From assembly GCA_964448045.1 (NCBI GenBank), contig CAYUVF010000001.1, forward strand, positions 62,001-126,000: a stretch of DNA of 64,000 nt, written 5' to 3'. Positions within the stretch are counted from its first letter, which is position 1. The number at the start of each line of letters is the position of its first letter. A model generated the notes under the pieces. That model was not told where the DNA came from, made no database searches, and saw only the letters and a program-made list of their open reading frames with translations. This DNA comes from CAYUVF01 sp964448045. GTDB taxonomy: Bacteria; Bacteroidota; Rhodothermia; Rhodothermales; Salinibacteraceae. This document shows positions 1-8,716 of this stretch, one piece after another. Both the position numbers and the translations under genes were made by a program.

Positions 1-515
1 AGCCGCACACCGGCTCGTTTCTGGACGACTCGTTCCTGATGGATTTTCTCACTACCGACGAGTTTTTCGACTTCGTAGGCCGGCTCTACGGGATGTCCGC
101 CGCCGCAATCACCACCGCCCTGCGCCCCTATCAGGACTTCTTCACCGACGAGCCGCTGGGACAAACGGCGCGCTACCTGCGTGACCTTTCGGCGGGAAAC
201 CGCCAGAAGGTGGGACTGATAGCGGCCATGTTCATCCAGCCCAAGCTACTGGTGCTCGACGAGCCGTTCGCCAATCTCGATCCGCGCTCCCAGTTTCAGC
301 TGCGCGCCCTCCTTCGGCGGCTCAACCGCGAGCATAACACTACGCTGATTCTCTCCAGCCATGACCTCGCGCACGTAACGGAGGTCTGCGAGCGGATTGC
401 TATCATTGAGGACGGCGAGATCATCCGCGACGTGAGCACCCGGACGGATACGCTTCCGGCCCTGCGGCAGTACTTCGCCCAGCCCGTCGAGCCACCCGCG
501 CTGCGTTCCGCCTGA
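1..515 (+). CDS. ABC transporter ATP-binding protein, 3' part (5' end outside window)
   Basis: The frame is open from the window edge to the stop at 513-515, so about 170 C-terminal residues are present. They hold the back half of an ABC nucleotide-binding domain: signature loop LSAGNRQKVG, Walker B LLVLDEP, D-loop NLDP and the switch histidine in SSHD. Walker A must lie upstream of the window. The LSAGNRQK form is usual in ATPases of ABC-2 type exporters, which act at the inner membrane with a separate permease; no permease follows, so it is probably upstream. The gene faces hemL tail to tail with 22 bp between stops; a short inverted repeat (GATCAC 527-532 / GTGATC 542-547) spans the junction but has no T-run. 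Confidence 0.9.
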   Translation, partial: PHTGSFLDDSFLMDFLTTDEFFDFVGRLYGMSAAAITTALRPYQDFFTDEPLGQTARYLRDLSAGNRQKVGLIAAMFIQPKLLVLDEPFANLDPRSQFQLRALLRRLNREHNTTLILSSHDLAHVTEVCERIAIIEDGEIIRDVSTRTDTLPALRQYFAQPVEPPALRSA

Positions 516-537
516 TCCCCCTGGTTGATCACATCAT

Positions 538-1851
538 TCACGTGATCCGCTCCAGCGCACGGCGCTGCGCTTCGAGGGTTGCCGTGAGCTCGTCGTCGCC
601 GTGGCAATCGGAGAAGAAAATAGCTTCGAACTGTGAGGGCGGCAGGTACACGCCCTCTTCGAGCATGGCGTGGAAGTAGGACGCGTAGCGCTCGGTGTCG
701 CTCGTCTTCGCCGTGGACTGATCGACGACGCGCTCCCCCGTGAAAAAGAGCCCGGCCATCGCGCCGACGCGCGTCAGATAGTAGTCGATGCCACGCGCAT
801 CCAGCGTCTCGCGCATACCTGATTCGAGCCGTTCACCGTACGCTTCGAGCCGCTCGTAGAGTGCCTTTCGCTGATCGGCAATCTTGCGGAGCACGGTGTA
901 GCCTGCCGCCATCGCCAACGGATTCCCCGAAAGCGTGCCTGCTTGATAGACCGGCCCCACCGGCGAGACATAATCCATAATTTCCTGCCTGCCGCCGTAG
1001 GCCCCAACGGGCAGCCCACCCCCGATAATTTTGCCGAGGCACGTCAGATCCGGCGTCACACCGTAGCGCTCCTGCGCGCCACCGGGCGCCACTCGGAAGC
1101 CCGTCATCACCTCATCGAAGATCAGCACGATGTCGTGGGCATCGCAAATCTCGCGGAGACCATCCAGAAAACCCGGCTCGGGCGGGATGCATCCCATGTT
1201 GCCCGCGATGGGCTCAACGATGATGCAGGCGACCTCACCCTGATGCTCTTCGGCCAGCTGTCGGACATGATCGAGGTCATTGTAGCGGGCCAGCAGCGTA
1301 TCCTGTGCATTGCCGACGGTCACACCGGGCGAATCAGGATGGCCGTGTGTGAGCGGACCGCTCCCGGCCCCGATCAGGAAGAAGTCACCATGGCCGTGGT
1401 AGTTGCCCTCAAACTTGATGATTTTATCGCGACCGGTGTAACCGCGGGCCAGCCGGGCTGCGCTCATCGTGGCCTCGGTGCCGGAGTTCACCATCCGCAC
1501 CTTCTCGATCGACGGCACCAGCTCGCAGACGAGTTCGGCCACATCAATCTCGATCTGCGTCGGCGCGCCGAACGAAGTCGACTTGGCCGCCGCCTGGTTG
1601 ACGGCCTCGACCACATCCGGATCGGCGTGCCCGAAGATCATCGGGCCCCACGATCCGACGTAATCAACATAGCGGTTGCCATCGACATCCGTCATGTAAG
1701 CCCCGTGCGCCTCATCGATGAATAGAGGCGTCCCCCCCACGCTCTGAAACGCCCGCGCGGGCGAGTTAACGCCACCGGGGATGACATGCTGCGCCTTTTC
1801 GTAATGGCGCTCGCTGGTGCTGATATCGAGGTTCTTCGGAGCAACCTCCAT
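538..1851 (-). CDS. hemL: Glutamate-1-semialdehyde 2,1-aminomutase
   Basis: Converts glutamate-1-semialdehyde to 5-aminolevulinate in the C5 route of heme synthesis; cytoplasmic PLP enzyme. The 437 residues match the family's usual length. Visible family motifs are HVIPGGVNSPARAF near the N terminus, the cofactor-site aspartate in IFDEVMTGFR, and the PLP lysine in CLGKIIGGGLPVGAYGG. The start ATG at 1851 gives a normal N terminus. It is the last gene of a minus-strand heme cluster (hemE, hemF, hemH upstream) and begins 30 bp after the stop of a small methyltransferase. The use of hemL means aminolevulinate is made from glutamyl-tRNA rather than by HemA-type ALA synthase. Confidence 0.97.
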   Translation of the reverse strand: MEVAPKNLDISTSERHYEKAQHVIPGGVNSPARAFQSVGGTPLFIDEAHGAYMTDVDGNRYVDYVGSWGPMIFGHADPDVVEAVNQAAAKSTSFGAPTQIEIDVAELVCELVPSIEKVRMVNSGTEATMSAARLARGYTGRDKIIKFEGNYHGHGDFFLIGAGSGPLTHGHPDSPGVTVGNAQDTLLARYNDLDHVRQLAEEHQGEVACIIVEPIAGNMGCIPPEPGFLDGLREICDAHDIVLIFDEVMTGFRVAPGGAQERYGVTPDLTCLGKIIGGGLPVGAYGGRQEIMDYVSPVGPVYQAGTLSGNPLAMAAGYTVLRKIADQRKALYERLEAYGERLESGMRETLDARGIDYYLTRVGAMAGLFFTGERVVDQSTAKTSDTERYASYFHAMLEEGVYLPPSQFEAIFFSDCHGDDELTATLEAQRRALERIT

Positions 1852-1881
1852 GATAATCGCGGTTGGTGAAGTGAGAAGGAC

Positions 1882-2412
1882 TCAGCGGGGCGTATTGGAG
1901 TCGACGCGTCGAAAGATGGCCCGCACCAGCGATGCGCCGTGCTCGTCAGTGCACTCGGGCGCCGACGCTTCGGCCAAATCGACGGCGTCGGCGGCCGCGC
2001 CCAGTTGATCGGGCCCGTAGCCGTCGGTATCGGGCAGCGCGATGTACACCCAGCCACCGGGCTTGAGGAGCCGCCGGCTTTCCCCGAGCAGCTCTTGCAC
2101 GGCCTCCGGAGACGATGCGTAGTTCTCGGGCCGATACGCGACGATCCAATCGAAGGTGGCATCGGGATAATCGAGCGCATCGAGAGAGGCCGCGCTGACG
2201 GCCTCGCGGGCGTCCTCCGCGCCGGAAATCGAGGCCAGCCGTTGGCGCACGGCCTCGACTGCAGCCGCCCTGGCATCACACGCATCGACCTCAAAGCCGA
2301 GGCGCGCGAGGGCTTCGGTGTGGGCGCCATCGCCGCAGCCGAGATCGAGCACCCGGCTGGGAACCGGAACGGCAGCCAGAACCCGCAAGACGTGATGGGA
2401 CGGCTCATCCAT
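1882..2412 (-). CDS. Class I SAM-dependent methyltransferase, substrate unknown
   Basis: A 176-residue protein from ATG 2412; a TTG at 2427 would add five residues but the ATG gives the compact N terminus. Motif I of class I methyltransferases is clear (VLDLGCGDGAHTEALA), followed by the acidic motif II position (FEVDACDA) and a later motif resembling the post-II strand (FDWIVAY). This defines an S-adenosylmethionine-binding Rossmann fold. The substrate cannot be told from sequence. It lies between hemH and hemL, 39 and 30 bp away, on the same strand, so it is probably co-transcribed with heme genes. Whether it acts on a tetrapyrrole is not shown; the domain type is used for many small molecules and proteins. 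Confidence 0.8.
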   Translation of the reverse strand: MDEPSHHVLRVLAAVPVPSRVLDLGCGDGAHTEALARLGFEVDACDARAAAVEAVRQRLASISGAEDAREAVSAASLDALDYPDATFDWIVAYRPENYASSPEAVQELLGESRRLLKPGGWVYIALPDTDGYGPDQLGAAADAVDLAEASAPECTDEHGASLVRAIFRRVDSNTPR

Positions 2413-2451
2413 GGGCCGTGGCAGCAAGCAGTGATGAGAACAGATCCACGC

Positions 2452-3825
2452 TTACGCCTGCGGGGCTTCGGTGGCTTCCACGGCTCCGTTGCCGCTCATC
2501 GACGTCGTCGCCGTCTCCGGATCGGCCTGCCAGCAGCGGGCTTCGGTGATGCACTCACAGTTGGGACAGCGCACGTCGCGACTATCCGCCGCGAACCGTG
2601 GCAACTCATCGAGCGGACGCAGTGGGTAGTCGCCACCAGCGGCGACGCCGTCGCCGGAACGGCTCGGGCGCTTAACATCGGGCGATAGTCCCAACTGGGC
2701 TACGGTGGCCTCCATCAGCGCATCGATAAAGAGCGGATGGTTGTTGAGCCCGGAGGTGACCTCGTAATGCTCAATGCCAAACTCCTCGGCTTCCTCCCGC
2801 ACCTCGATATCGAGCTCGTAGCTCGTCTCGATGTGATCGGTCACGAACGCCACGGGAATCACCAGCACGTCCTTATGACCGTGCTCGGCCAGTTCCTCCA
2901 GCTTATCAGGCGTGCTCGGCGTGAGCCATTCATTCGGTCCAACCTTGCTCTGGAACGCCGTGTGGAAGGGCCGGTCGTGCTCGCGGTGCTTCATCACCTG
3001 ATTCACCGTCGAGTGCACGAGGCAGCAGTACGGATCGCGCCGGTCCGTCATCTCCTTGAGTGGCGTCCCGTGGGCACTGAAGAGCAGGTGTACATCTGAG
3101 CGGACCGCACTGGGGAAGCGTTGCAGTCCCTCGTCGATGCGCTCACTCAGCGCTTGAATGTATTTTGGGTTAGCGGCGTACTCGAAGACCGTGGTCGTGG
3201 GCCACGAGGGAATCTCGCCTGCTTCTTCGAGGGCTTTCCAGTAGACCAGCGATGAGCCAGTCGTCGTTTTCGAGTACTGCGGATAGAGCGGCAGCAGCAC
3301 CACCTTGTCGATACCGTCTTCTTCCATCTGTGCAGCGGCCTCCTCGCTGAAGGGATGCCAGTAGCGCATCGCGATGTAGGTATGAAACGAGGCACCGGTC
3401 GCCTCGCCGTACTGGGTATTTAGCTGACTTTCAAGGCTCCGGGCCTGCTCGCGGGTGAGGCGATTAATGGGCGATCCGCCGCCGATCATCTCATAGTCTT
3501 CGCCGACCGTTTCCGAGCGCTTATCGGCGATAAACGAGCACAGCTTGTGGCGGAGCGCGCCCCCGAACGGCTTGTTGAAGATCCAGTTGAGCGAGACCTC
3601 TTTATCGCCAAAAACGGGAATGTTGAGATCGATGATCGCCGGATCCATGAAGAGATTGTACAGGAACGGCTCAACATCGTCGAGCGTGTCGGGCCCTCCA
3701 AGATTCATCATCACGACGCCCACCTTATCGCCCGGCTCGATGGGCAACGGATCGGTAGGATAGTAGGTGCCGCGGATGATGCGCTTATCGAAATCGTAGA
3801 CCTGCAGAAATTCGCGGGGGGTCAT
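2452..3825 (-). CDS. hemH: Ferrochelatase with C-terminal cysteine-rich extension
   Basis: Inserts Fe(II) into protoporphyrin IX, the last step of heme b synthesis. The N-terminal motif VGVVMMNLGGPDTLDDV, the catalytic histidine in FSAHGTPL (His252) and the acidic metal-path residue in SYELDIEV (Glu337) are all present. At 457 residues it is about 100 longer than a typical bacterial ferrochelatase (roughly 310-360). The extra C terminus (from about 370) is low-complexity except for a cysteine cluster CPNCECITEARC (Cys420, 423, 425, 431). Some ferrochelatases (animal, actinobacterial) carry a [2Fe-2S] cluster on C-terminal cysteines, so the cluster here could bind Fe-S or Zn; that is inference. 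It lies downstream of hemF after 171 non-coding bases that contain a TTGACA hexamer (minus strand, near 3957-3962) and may hold an internal promoter. Confidence 0.95.
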   Translation of the reverse strand: MTPREFLQVYDFDKRIIRGTYYPTDPLPIEPGDKVGVVMMNLGGPDTLDDVEPFLYNLFMDPAIIDLNIPVFGDKEVSLNWIFNKPFGGALRHKLCSFIADKRSETVGEDYEMIGGGSPINRLTREQARSLESQLNTQYGEATGASFHTYIAMRYWHPFSEEAAAQMEEDGIDKVVLLPLYPQYSKTTTGSSLVYWKALEEAGEIPSWPTTTVFEYAANPKYIQALSERIDEGLQRFPSAVRSDVHLLFSAHGTPLKEMTDRRDPYCCLVHSTVNQVMKHREHDRPFHTAFQSKVGPNEWLTPSTPDKLEELAEHGHKDVLVIPVAFVTDHIETSYELDIEVREEAEEFGIEHYEVTSGLNNHPLFIDALMEATVAQLGLSPDVKRPSRSGDGVAAGGDYPLRPLDELPRFAADSRDVRCPNCECITEARCWQADPETATTSMSGNGAVEATEAPQA

Positions 3826-3996
3826 AGGCGGCTTGGCGGGCTAAAGGCCGTGAAACGGATCGTGGCGGTCGGCAGACAACAAACGGTAATAGTTTATGCG
3901 CCGGGGGCGATTTACAGTTCCTATGCAGCGTTGAACTTTCTTCTAATCCCCTGTCTGTCAACGGGATGGATCCGCTGGATTGAATGGGGGCAGACG

Positions 3997-4977
3997 TTAC
4001 GCGCCCGGCACCGCGTCGGCCGGCAGGTCGAGCCAGTCGTGCGAAGTAAAAAACCATTGCGCCTGGGCTTCGGGAGAGCCGGGCTCGGGCTCGAAATCGT
4101 AGTGCCATTCGACCTTGGGCGGCAGGCTCATCAGGATGCTCTCGGTGCGCCCGCGCGTTTCGATTCCAAACTTCGTTCCGCGATCGTACAATAGGTTGAA
4201 CTCAACGTACCGCCCCCGTCGCATGGCCTGATACTCACGTTCGCGCGCACCATACTCAGCGTCCCGCCGACGCTCTACGATTGGCAGATAGGAGCGAAGA
4301 AAAGCCCGGCCCGCGTCGCGGCTGAATAGGAACGTGTGCTCGGGATCGCCGCGCAGATAGTCGTAAAAGATCCCGCCGATGCCCCGCGCCTCGTCCCGGT
4401 GCGGCAGGTAAAAATAGTCGTCGCATTCCTGCTTGAACGTTGCATAATCGGCTACGCGGTCGTGCTCGTCGCACACGCCTTTCCAGACCCGATGGAAGTG
4501 CTGCGCATCTTCGAGGCGCGGATAGTACGGCGTCAGATCGGCTCCGCCGCCAAACCACTGGTCGTCGGGATCCATCAGATCGTCCCCCAGCGCAAAGTAG
4601 CGGAAGTTGGCGTGCACGGTGGGCACGTGCGGGTTGCGCGGGTGGATGACGAGCGACAGCCCCGTCGCGAAGAACGGCTTGGGCTCGACCTCCAGCACCT
4701 GCGCCATCCGTGCCGGAAGTTCGCCGTGCACAGCCGAGGTGTTGACGCCTCCCTTTTCGAAGACCTCACCGCCCTCGATCACTGATGTGATGCCGCCGCC
4801 GCCGCCGTCGCGCGTCCACTCGTCCACCTGAAACGAAGTGCCGTCGTCGATCGATTCCAGTTTTTTGGTGATGCGCAGCTGCAGCGCTTCGACGAACCGC
4901 TGCATGCGGTGCGCCATCGAAATATCGGTGCGGGGCGCTTCGCTCAAGCGCTCGGCGCGTGCCTGATCGTCGGCCAT
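3997..4977 (-). CDS. hemF: Oxygen-dependent coproporphyrinogen III oxidase
   Basis: Oxidative decarboxylation of coproporphyrinogen III to protoporphyrinogen IX using O2. The 326 residues match HemF. Recognisable family blocks are the glycine-rich GGGGGITSVIEGG near residues 56-68, the segment around GGVNTSAVHGELP, HPRNPHVPTVHANFR, WFGGGADLTPYYP, and the C-terminal RGRTESILMSLPP. Using HemF rather than HemN fits an aerobic life style. The start ATG 4977 lies 36 bp downstream of the stop of the pseudouridine synthase, in the same direction, so it is likely part of a hemE-led operon. Confidence 0.96.
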   Translation of the reverse strand: MADDQARAERLSEAPRTDISMAHRMQRFVEALQLRITKKLESIDDGTSFQVDEWTRDGGGGGITSVIEGGEVFEKGGVNTSAVHGELPARMAQVLEVEPKPFFATGLSLVIHPRNPHVPTVHANFRYFALGDDLMDPDDQWFGGGADLTPYYPRLEDAQHFHRVWKGVCDEHDRVADYATFKQECDDYFYLPHRDEARGIGGIFYDYLRGDPEHTFLFSRDAGRAFLRSYLPIVERRRDAEYGAREREYQAMRRGRYVEFNLLYDRGTKFGIETRGRTESILMSLPPKVEWHYDFEPEPGSPEAQAQWFFTSHDWLDLPADAVPGA

Positions 4978-5013
4978 GAGAATGGGGATGGGTGATGAGT
5001 CAGAACGTGATCG

Positions 5014-5721
5014 TCAGCGCTGGTGCGGTGCGAGCAGCCGCTCGATGCCCTGGCGCAGCGCATCATCGAGCACGCCGTTCCACGCGTCGGGCGGCGGCGC
5101 GGCCCACGAGCGCCCCACGTGCTCCACCGGATGCTCCAGTGCCAGATAAAAGCTGTGCAGCGCGAGGTTCTGCCCGTCCAACTCCCGCTCCGCCCCGTAG
5201 CGCAGATCGCCGCAGATCGCGTACCCGCGCTCGGCCAATTGGACGCGAATCTGGTGCGGGCGGCCCGTCTGCAACTGGATCTGCAGCAGGCTGAGGCCGC
5301 GGCTCTGCGCGACGGATTGCCACCGCAGCTCGGCCCGTTTGCCCTTCGGGTCATCCGCCGAAACCACATGGACGTGCCGGCCGTCCTTGCGCAGATAATC
5401 GACGCACTGCCCAATGCCCGCAACGTGCCCCTCGACGAGCGTCAGATAGCGCTTGTCGAGCGTGCGCTCGCGAAATTGGCGGCTCAGGGCGCGGGCGGAC
5501 TTCGAGGATCGCGCCAGCACCATCACGCCGGAGGCGGGCCGATCGAGCCGGTGCACGAGACGCGATCGCCCTCCGTCGTCCCTCGCACGGTCGACCTGGT
5601 TGCGAGCGAGGGTGAGCACGTCGGGATCGCCGGTGTGATTGGCCTGCGCGAGAAGCCCCGGCGGCTTGTTGACGACCAGCAGATGCCGGTCGCAGTCCAA
5701 CACGTCGAGCAAGGGTCCCAT
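5014..5721 (-). CDS. RluA-family pseudouridine synthase
   Basis: Isomerises uridine to pseudouridine in rRNA or tRNA. From ATG 5721 the protein has 235 residues: an N-terminal segment VLDCDRHLLVVNKPPGLL, the catalytic motif HRLDRPASGVMVLARS with the RluA aspartate (HRLDRxxSG), and the C-terminal TGRPHQIRVQLAERGYAICGDLRYG block. No S4 domain is present, so it belongs to the short RluA/TruC-like forms. The frame is open further upstream, but that part overlaps hemE and has shadow composition, and the chosen ATG lies 13 bp after the hemE stop. Its place between hemE and hemF suggests co-transcription only; a heme role is not implied. The target nucleotide cannot be deduced. Confidence 0.9.
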   Translation of the reverse strand: MGPLLDVLDCDRHLLVVNKPPGLLAQANHTGDPDVLTLARNQVDRARDDGGRSRLVHRLDRPASGVMVLARSSKSARALSRQFRERTLDKRYLTLVEGHVAGIGQCVDYLRKDGRHVHVVSADDPKGKRAELRWQSVAQSRGLSLLQIQLQTGRPHQIRVQLAERGYAICGDLRYGAERELDGQNLALHSFYLALEHPVEHVGRSWAAPPPDAWNGVLDDALRQGIERLLAPHQR

Positions 5722-5734
5722 CGATCGCAACGGT

Positions 5735-6799
5735 TCAAGCGCGCTGGGCGGCAGCCGAGTACTCTTGCACGGCCTCAATAAAGGCGCGGGCGTGATCGGG
5801 GTCGTGGTCGGGGTGCATCCCGTGGCCCAGGTTGGCAATGTGCCTCTGCGGTCCGAAGCGGGCCAGCATATGCTGCACCTCGCGGCGGATGGCCGCGGGC
5901 TCGGCATAGAGGGCACACGGATCGAGATTGCCCTGCAAGACGACCCGATCCCCGACGATCTCGCGCGCCTCCTCGGGGTCCATCGTCCAGTCGAGACTGA
6001 TTACGTCGTAGTCGGTCTCCACCAGCTCATCCAGGGCGTAGTGCGCCCCCTTGGCAAAGACGACCAGCGGCACCTCCGGATGTGCCGTCTTCACCCGCGC
6101 GGCAATTTGCTTCAGATAGGGCAGCGCCATCGTGCGGAAGGTGCGCGGCCCCAACAAGCCAGCCCACGAATCAAATACTTGCAGCATCTGCGCGCCGGCA
6201 TCGACCTGCCCGATGAGATAGTCGACCAGCAGATCAGTAATGCGCTGGAGCAACTGCTGGCTCGACTCGGGAAATTGATACAGCCAGCGCCGCGCCTGTT
6301 TGAACGACTTACTGCCGCCCCCCTCGATCATGTACGCCATCAGCGTCCACGGCGCCCCGCAAAACCCGATCAGCGGCACGCGGCCTTTGAGCTGGCGGCG
6401 CGTCTCGGTGAGCGCGGCAAAAACGTGGCCCAGCGATGCGTCCACATCCGGGTCCACGAGCCGGCGCACGTCTCCTGGCTCCGTCAGCGGATTGGGAAAG
6501 TGGGGACCTTTGCCCTTGACCATCTGCACCTCCAAGCCAAGCGCCTGTGGCACCACGAGGATGTCGGAAAAGATGATGGCGGCATCGACCGAGAAGCGAT
6601 CGACCGGTTGCAGCGTCACCGTGGCGGCCAGCTCAGGCGTCTGGACGACGTCGAAGAATTCGTGCTCTTCGCGGACGGCCCGGTACTCGGGCAGATAGCG
6701 GCCGGCCTGGCGCATCATCCACACAGGCGTGCGCTCGGTGTCCTCGCCGCGAGCGGCACGCAAGATCAGATCGTTGCTAAGCGGAGCAAAATCGGGCAT
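5735..6799 (-). CDS. hemE: Uroporphyrinogen decarboxylase
   Basis: Decarboxylates the four acetate side chains of uroporphyrinogen III to give coproporphyrinogen III. The 354-residue length is standard. The N-terminal signature is present as PVWMMRQAGRYLPEYRAVR, followed by the FSDILVVPQALGL block with the catalytic aspartate, GFCGAPWTLMAYMIEG, and the C-terminal NLGHGMHPDHDPDHA. It is the first heme gene in the minus-strand cluster; the next gene upstream, the dienelactone-hydrolase lipoprotein, ends 76 bp away. With hemF, hemH and hemL in the same cluster, only protoporphyrinogen oxidase and the middle steps (HemA, HemB, HemC, HemD) are missing from the window. Confidence 0.97.
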   Translation of the reverse strand: MPDFAPLSNDLILRAARGEDTERTPVWMMRQAGRYLPEYRAVREEHEFFDVVQTPELAATVTLQPVDRFSVDAAIIFSDILVVPQALGLEVQMVKGKGPHFPNPLTEPGDVRRLVDPDVDASLGHVFAALTETRRQLKGRVPLIGFCGAPWTLMAYMIEGGGSKSFKQARRWLYQFPESSQQLLQRITDLLVDYLIGQVDAGAQMLQVFDSWAGLLGPRTFRTMALPYLKQIAARVKTAHPEVPLVVFAKGAHYALDELVETDYDVISLDWTMDPEEAREIVGDRVVLQGNLDPCALYAEPAAIRREVQHMLARFGPQRHIANLGHGMHPDHDPDHARAFIEAVQEYSAAAQRA

Positions 6800-6875
6800 A
6801 GGAGCAGAATTGGTTCAATCCGCCGCATCGGCATCAGGCGGGCTCGAGGTGAGGACGATCCGTCGATACGCCGCG

Positions 6876-7793
6876 TCAGTTGTTGGCTGCATAGAGGTGA
6901 GTGCGGAGGAAGGTGGTCGTGCGCTCCCAGGCCTGGGCGGCGGCATCGGGGTCGTAGTTTTGGCCGGACGGATTGGCGAACGCGTGCCCGGCCCCTTCGT
7001 AGAGGTGAATTTGCGCGTCCTTGCCCAACTCATCCAGGGTCTGCTCGAAAGCCCGGACGCTCTCGACGGGGATGCTACTATCGTCCATCCCAAAGTGCCC
7101 CATGATGGGCATCTGAAGCGTTTCGAGCTCACTACGCTCGGCGTCAGACACTCGGCCGTAGTAGATGACCGTCGCATCGAGTGTCTCTGGATCGGCGAGG
7201 GCCGCATTGAGCCCCATCCCTCCGCCGAAGCACCAGCCCATCACCCCCACGCGGGGAGACTCGATCTCATCGCGCAGGAAGGTGTGCGCCGCTTCGAGGT
7301 TGGCAATCAGCCGGTTACGATTTTGCATCGCTTGCTCCATCAGCCCACGTGCCTGATCGGGCGTCTCGGCAACGCCGCCTTCGTACAGATCGACGGCCAG
7401 TGCCTCGTACCCCTCGCCGGCGATGCGGCGGGTCGCGGCTTCGATGTTGTCGTTCAGGCCCCACCACTCGTGAATCACGATGACGCCGGGGAGCTCGCTC
7501 GTGGCCGGGTCCATTCCGCGCGCCTCCAGCACCGAGTCGGGATTTTCGGGACGGGCGATGTATCCGGTGATGGATTCGCCAGCGGTCGTCGTGCCATACG
7601 CGATGGTGCCGCCGTCGACCGGCATCATGGGCTCACGCGCCATGGCGGTCGCCTCTGGCGTATCATCGGCATGCTGCTGCGCCATGGTATCGGCGTAGGA
7701 GCCCTCACCCTCTCGCGCACCGTCCCCGCCGCCGCATCCGGCAAGAATCAACAGAAGTGCGAGGCCGAGATAAGCTGTCGATGGGTTGAGCAT
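6876..7793 (-). CDS. Dienelactone hydrolase family lipoprotein
   Basis: A 305-residue alpha/beta hydrolase exported as a lipoprotein. ATG 7793 gives a lipoprotein signal ending LLILAGCGGG (lipid-modified Cys20); reading further upstream would bury it. The mature part has the dienelactone hydrolase hallmarks: VIVIHEWWGLN, the nucleophile cysteine in GWCFGGG (Cys188, instead of the Ser of most hydrolases), an acid in HFGMDDSSIP, and the histidine in GAGHAFAN. Known members hydrolyse dienelactone or related cyclic esters; many remote homologs have unknown substrates. Membrane-anchored periplasmic location is inferred from the lipobox. It precedes the heme cluster on the same strand and is transcribed away from a polyprenol-kinase-like gene. 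Confidence 0.88.
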   Translation of the reverse strand: MLNPSTAYLGLALLLILAGCGGGDGAREGEGSYADTMAQQHADDTPEATAMAREPMMPVDGGTIAYGTTTAGESITGYIARPENPDSVLEARGMDPATSELPGVIVIHEWWGLNDNIEAATRRIAGEGYEALAVDLYEGGVAETPDQARGLMEQAMQNRNRLIANLEAAHTFLRDEIESPRVGVMGWCFGGGMGLNAALADPETLDATVIYYGRVSDAERSELETLQMPIMGHFGMDDSSIPVESVRAFEQTLDELGKDAQIHLYEGAGHAFANPSGQNYDPDAAAQAWERTTTFLRTHLYAANN

Positions 7794-7833
7794 GGGCCGA
7801 TTACGTTGATGAGCGGGAGGCAGTTTGAGTGCA

Positions 7834-7859
7834 CTACATGTGATGTAGGCCGATCGGCC
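7834..7859. promoter_or_regulatory. Two abutting palindromes in a divergent promoter region
   Basis: Between the divergent starts at 7793 and 7952 lie two perfect inverted repeats that share one base: CTACAT-gtg-ATGTAG (7834-7848) and GGCCGATCGGCC (7848-7859). Their position about 40-60 bp from the hydrolase start makes them candidate operators. No matching regulator is adjacent, and the second palindrome could arise from GC-rich composition. Confidence 0.35.
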
Positions 7860-7951
7860 GCTTGCGTTCCTAATCGCACGCCGAACTTTTGACAGAGTCG
7901 CCGGGTTCGGATGATGCCTCGCCGCCCTGCTCGCTGGGTTCAGCCCGCCCG

Positions 7952-8617
7952 ATGAACGACTCGCCCGCCGCCCTGCCGTCCGAGGACGCGCCGGATGCCA
8001 CCAATATGACTTCCGAGATTTTTCCATTCTCGGCGGAGGTCCGACGCAAACTGCTGCACATCGCCGCCCTAATTCTCCCGGCAGGAGTAGCAGTCCTGGG
8101 CCGAACCACCGCACTCGCCGTGCTGGTTCCGGGCGCCCTACTCGCCGTCGGCGCCGACGTGCTGCGCTCCCGATCCGCCGCCTTCAGTCGCCTGATCCGC
8201 CGCATCTTCGGCGCAATGATGCGCCCGGACGAGCTGCCTCCGGTGGGCGGCCGTGTCATCTTCAACGGGGCCACGTGGATGGTGCTCTCAGTCACGCTCA
8301 TGACGGCACTATTCCCCGCCCGGATCGCCGTTCCGGCGCTGGTAATGTTTATGCTGGCCGACGCGATGGCGGCCCTCGTGGGGCGCACCTGGGGCCGTAC
8401 CCCGTGGGGTTTCCAAGGACGCACCGTCGAGGGCTCCCTCGCTTTCGTGGCGACGGGCCTCGCCGTGATGGCATGCTTTCCTCTTACGTGGGGTGTGGGC
8501 GCAGCCGGGGTCCTCGTGGGCGCCGCTGCCGAAATTCTCCCGCGCCCGCTCAACGACAACCTCCGCGTGCCCCTCGCCACCGGCGCCGCGCTCGTGCTAC
8601 TCGAATGGCTGCTTTAA
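7952..8617 (+). CDS. Dolichol/phytol kinase-like (SEC59/VTE5 family) membrane protein
   Basis: An integral membrane protein of 221 residues from ATG 7952. TTG 7889 and ATG 8006 are possible alternatives; no ribosome-binding site decides between them. It starts with the family motif VRRKLLHIAALILPAG and has about six hydrophobic segments. The conserved block DAMAALVGRTWGRTPW followed by GRTVEGSLAF is typical of the CTP-dependent polyprenol/phytol kinase family, which phosphorylates isoprenoid alcohols at the membrane (CdsA-like fold). The substrate here is unknown; menaquinone or carotenoid precursor salvage are possibilities. A second member, fused to a DUF92 domain, is at 25948-27486. Confidence 0.8.
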   Translation: MNDSPAALPSEDAPDATNMTSEIFPFSAEVRRKLLHIAALILPAGVAVLGRTTALAVLVPGALLAVGADVLRSRSAAFSRLIRRIFGAMMRPDELPPVGGRVIFNGATWMVLSVTLMTALFPARIAVPALVMFMLADAMAALVGRTWGRTPWGFQGRTVEGSLAFVATGLAVMACFPLTWGVGAAGVLVGAAAEILPRPLNDNLRVPLATGAALVLLEWLL

Positions 8618-8716
8618 TCCAGCTGGATCAGCCTCACCTCCCTCCACGAATCTGCAAACCGGAGCAGCGGTACAAGGAATCGTGATTGCCCGCCTCCTCC
8701 ACCCCATCGGTACGCC

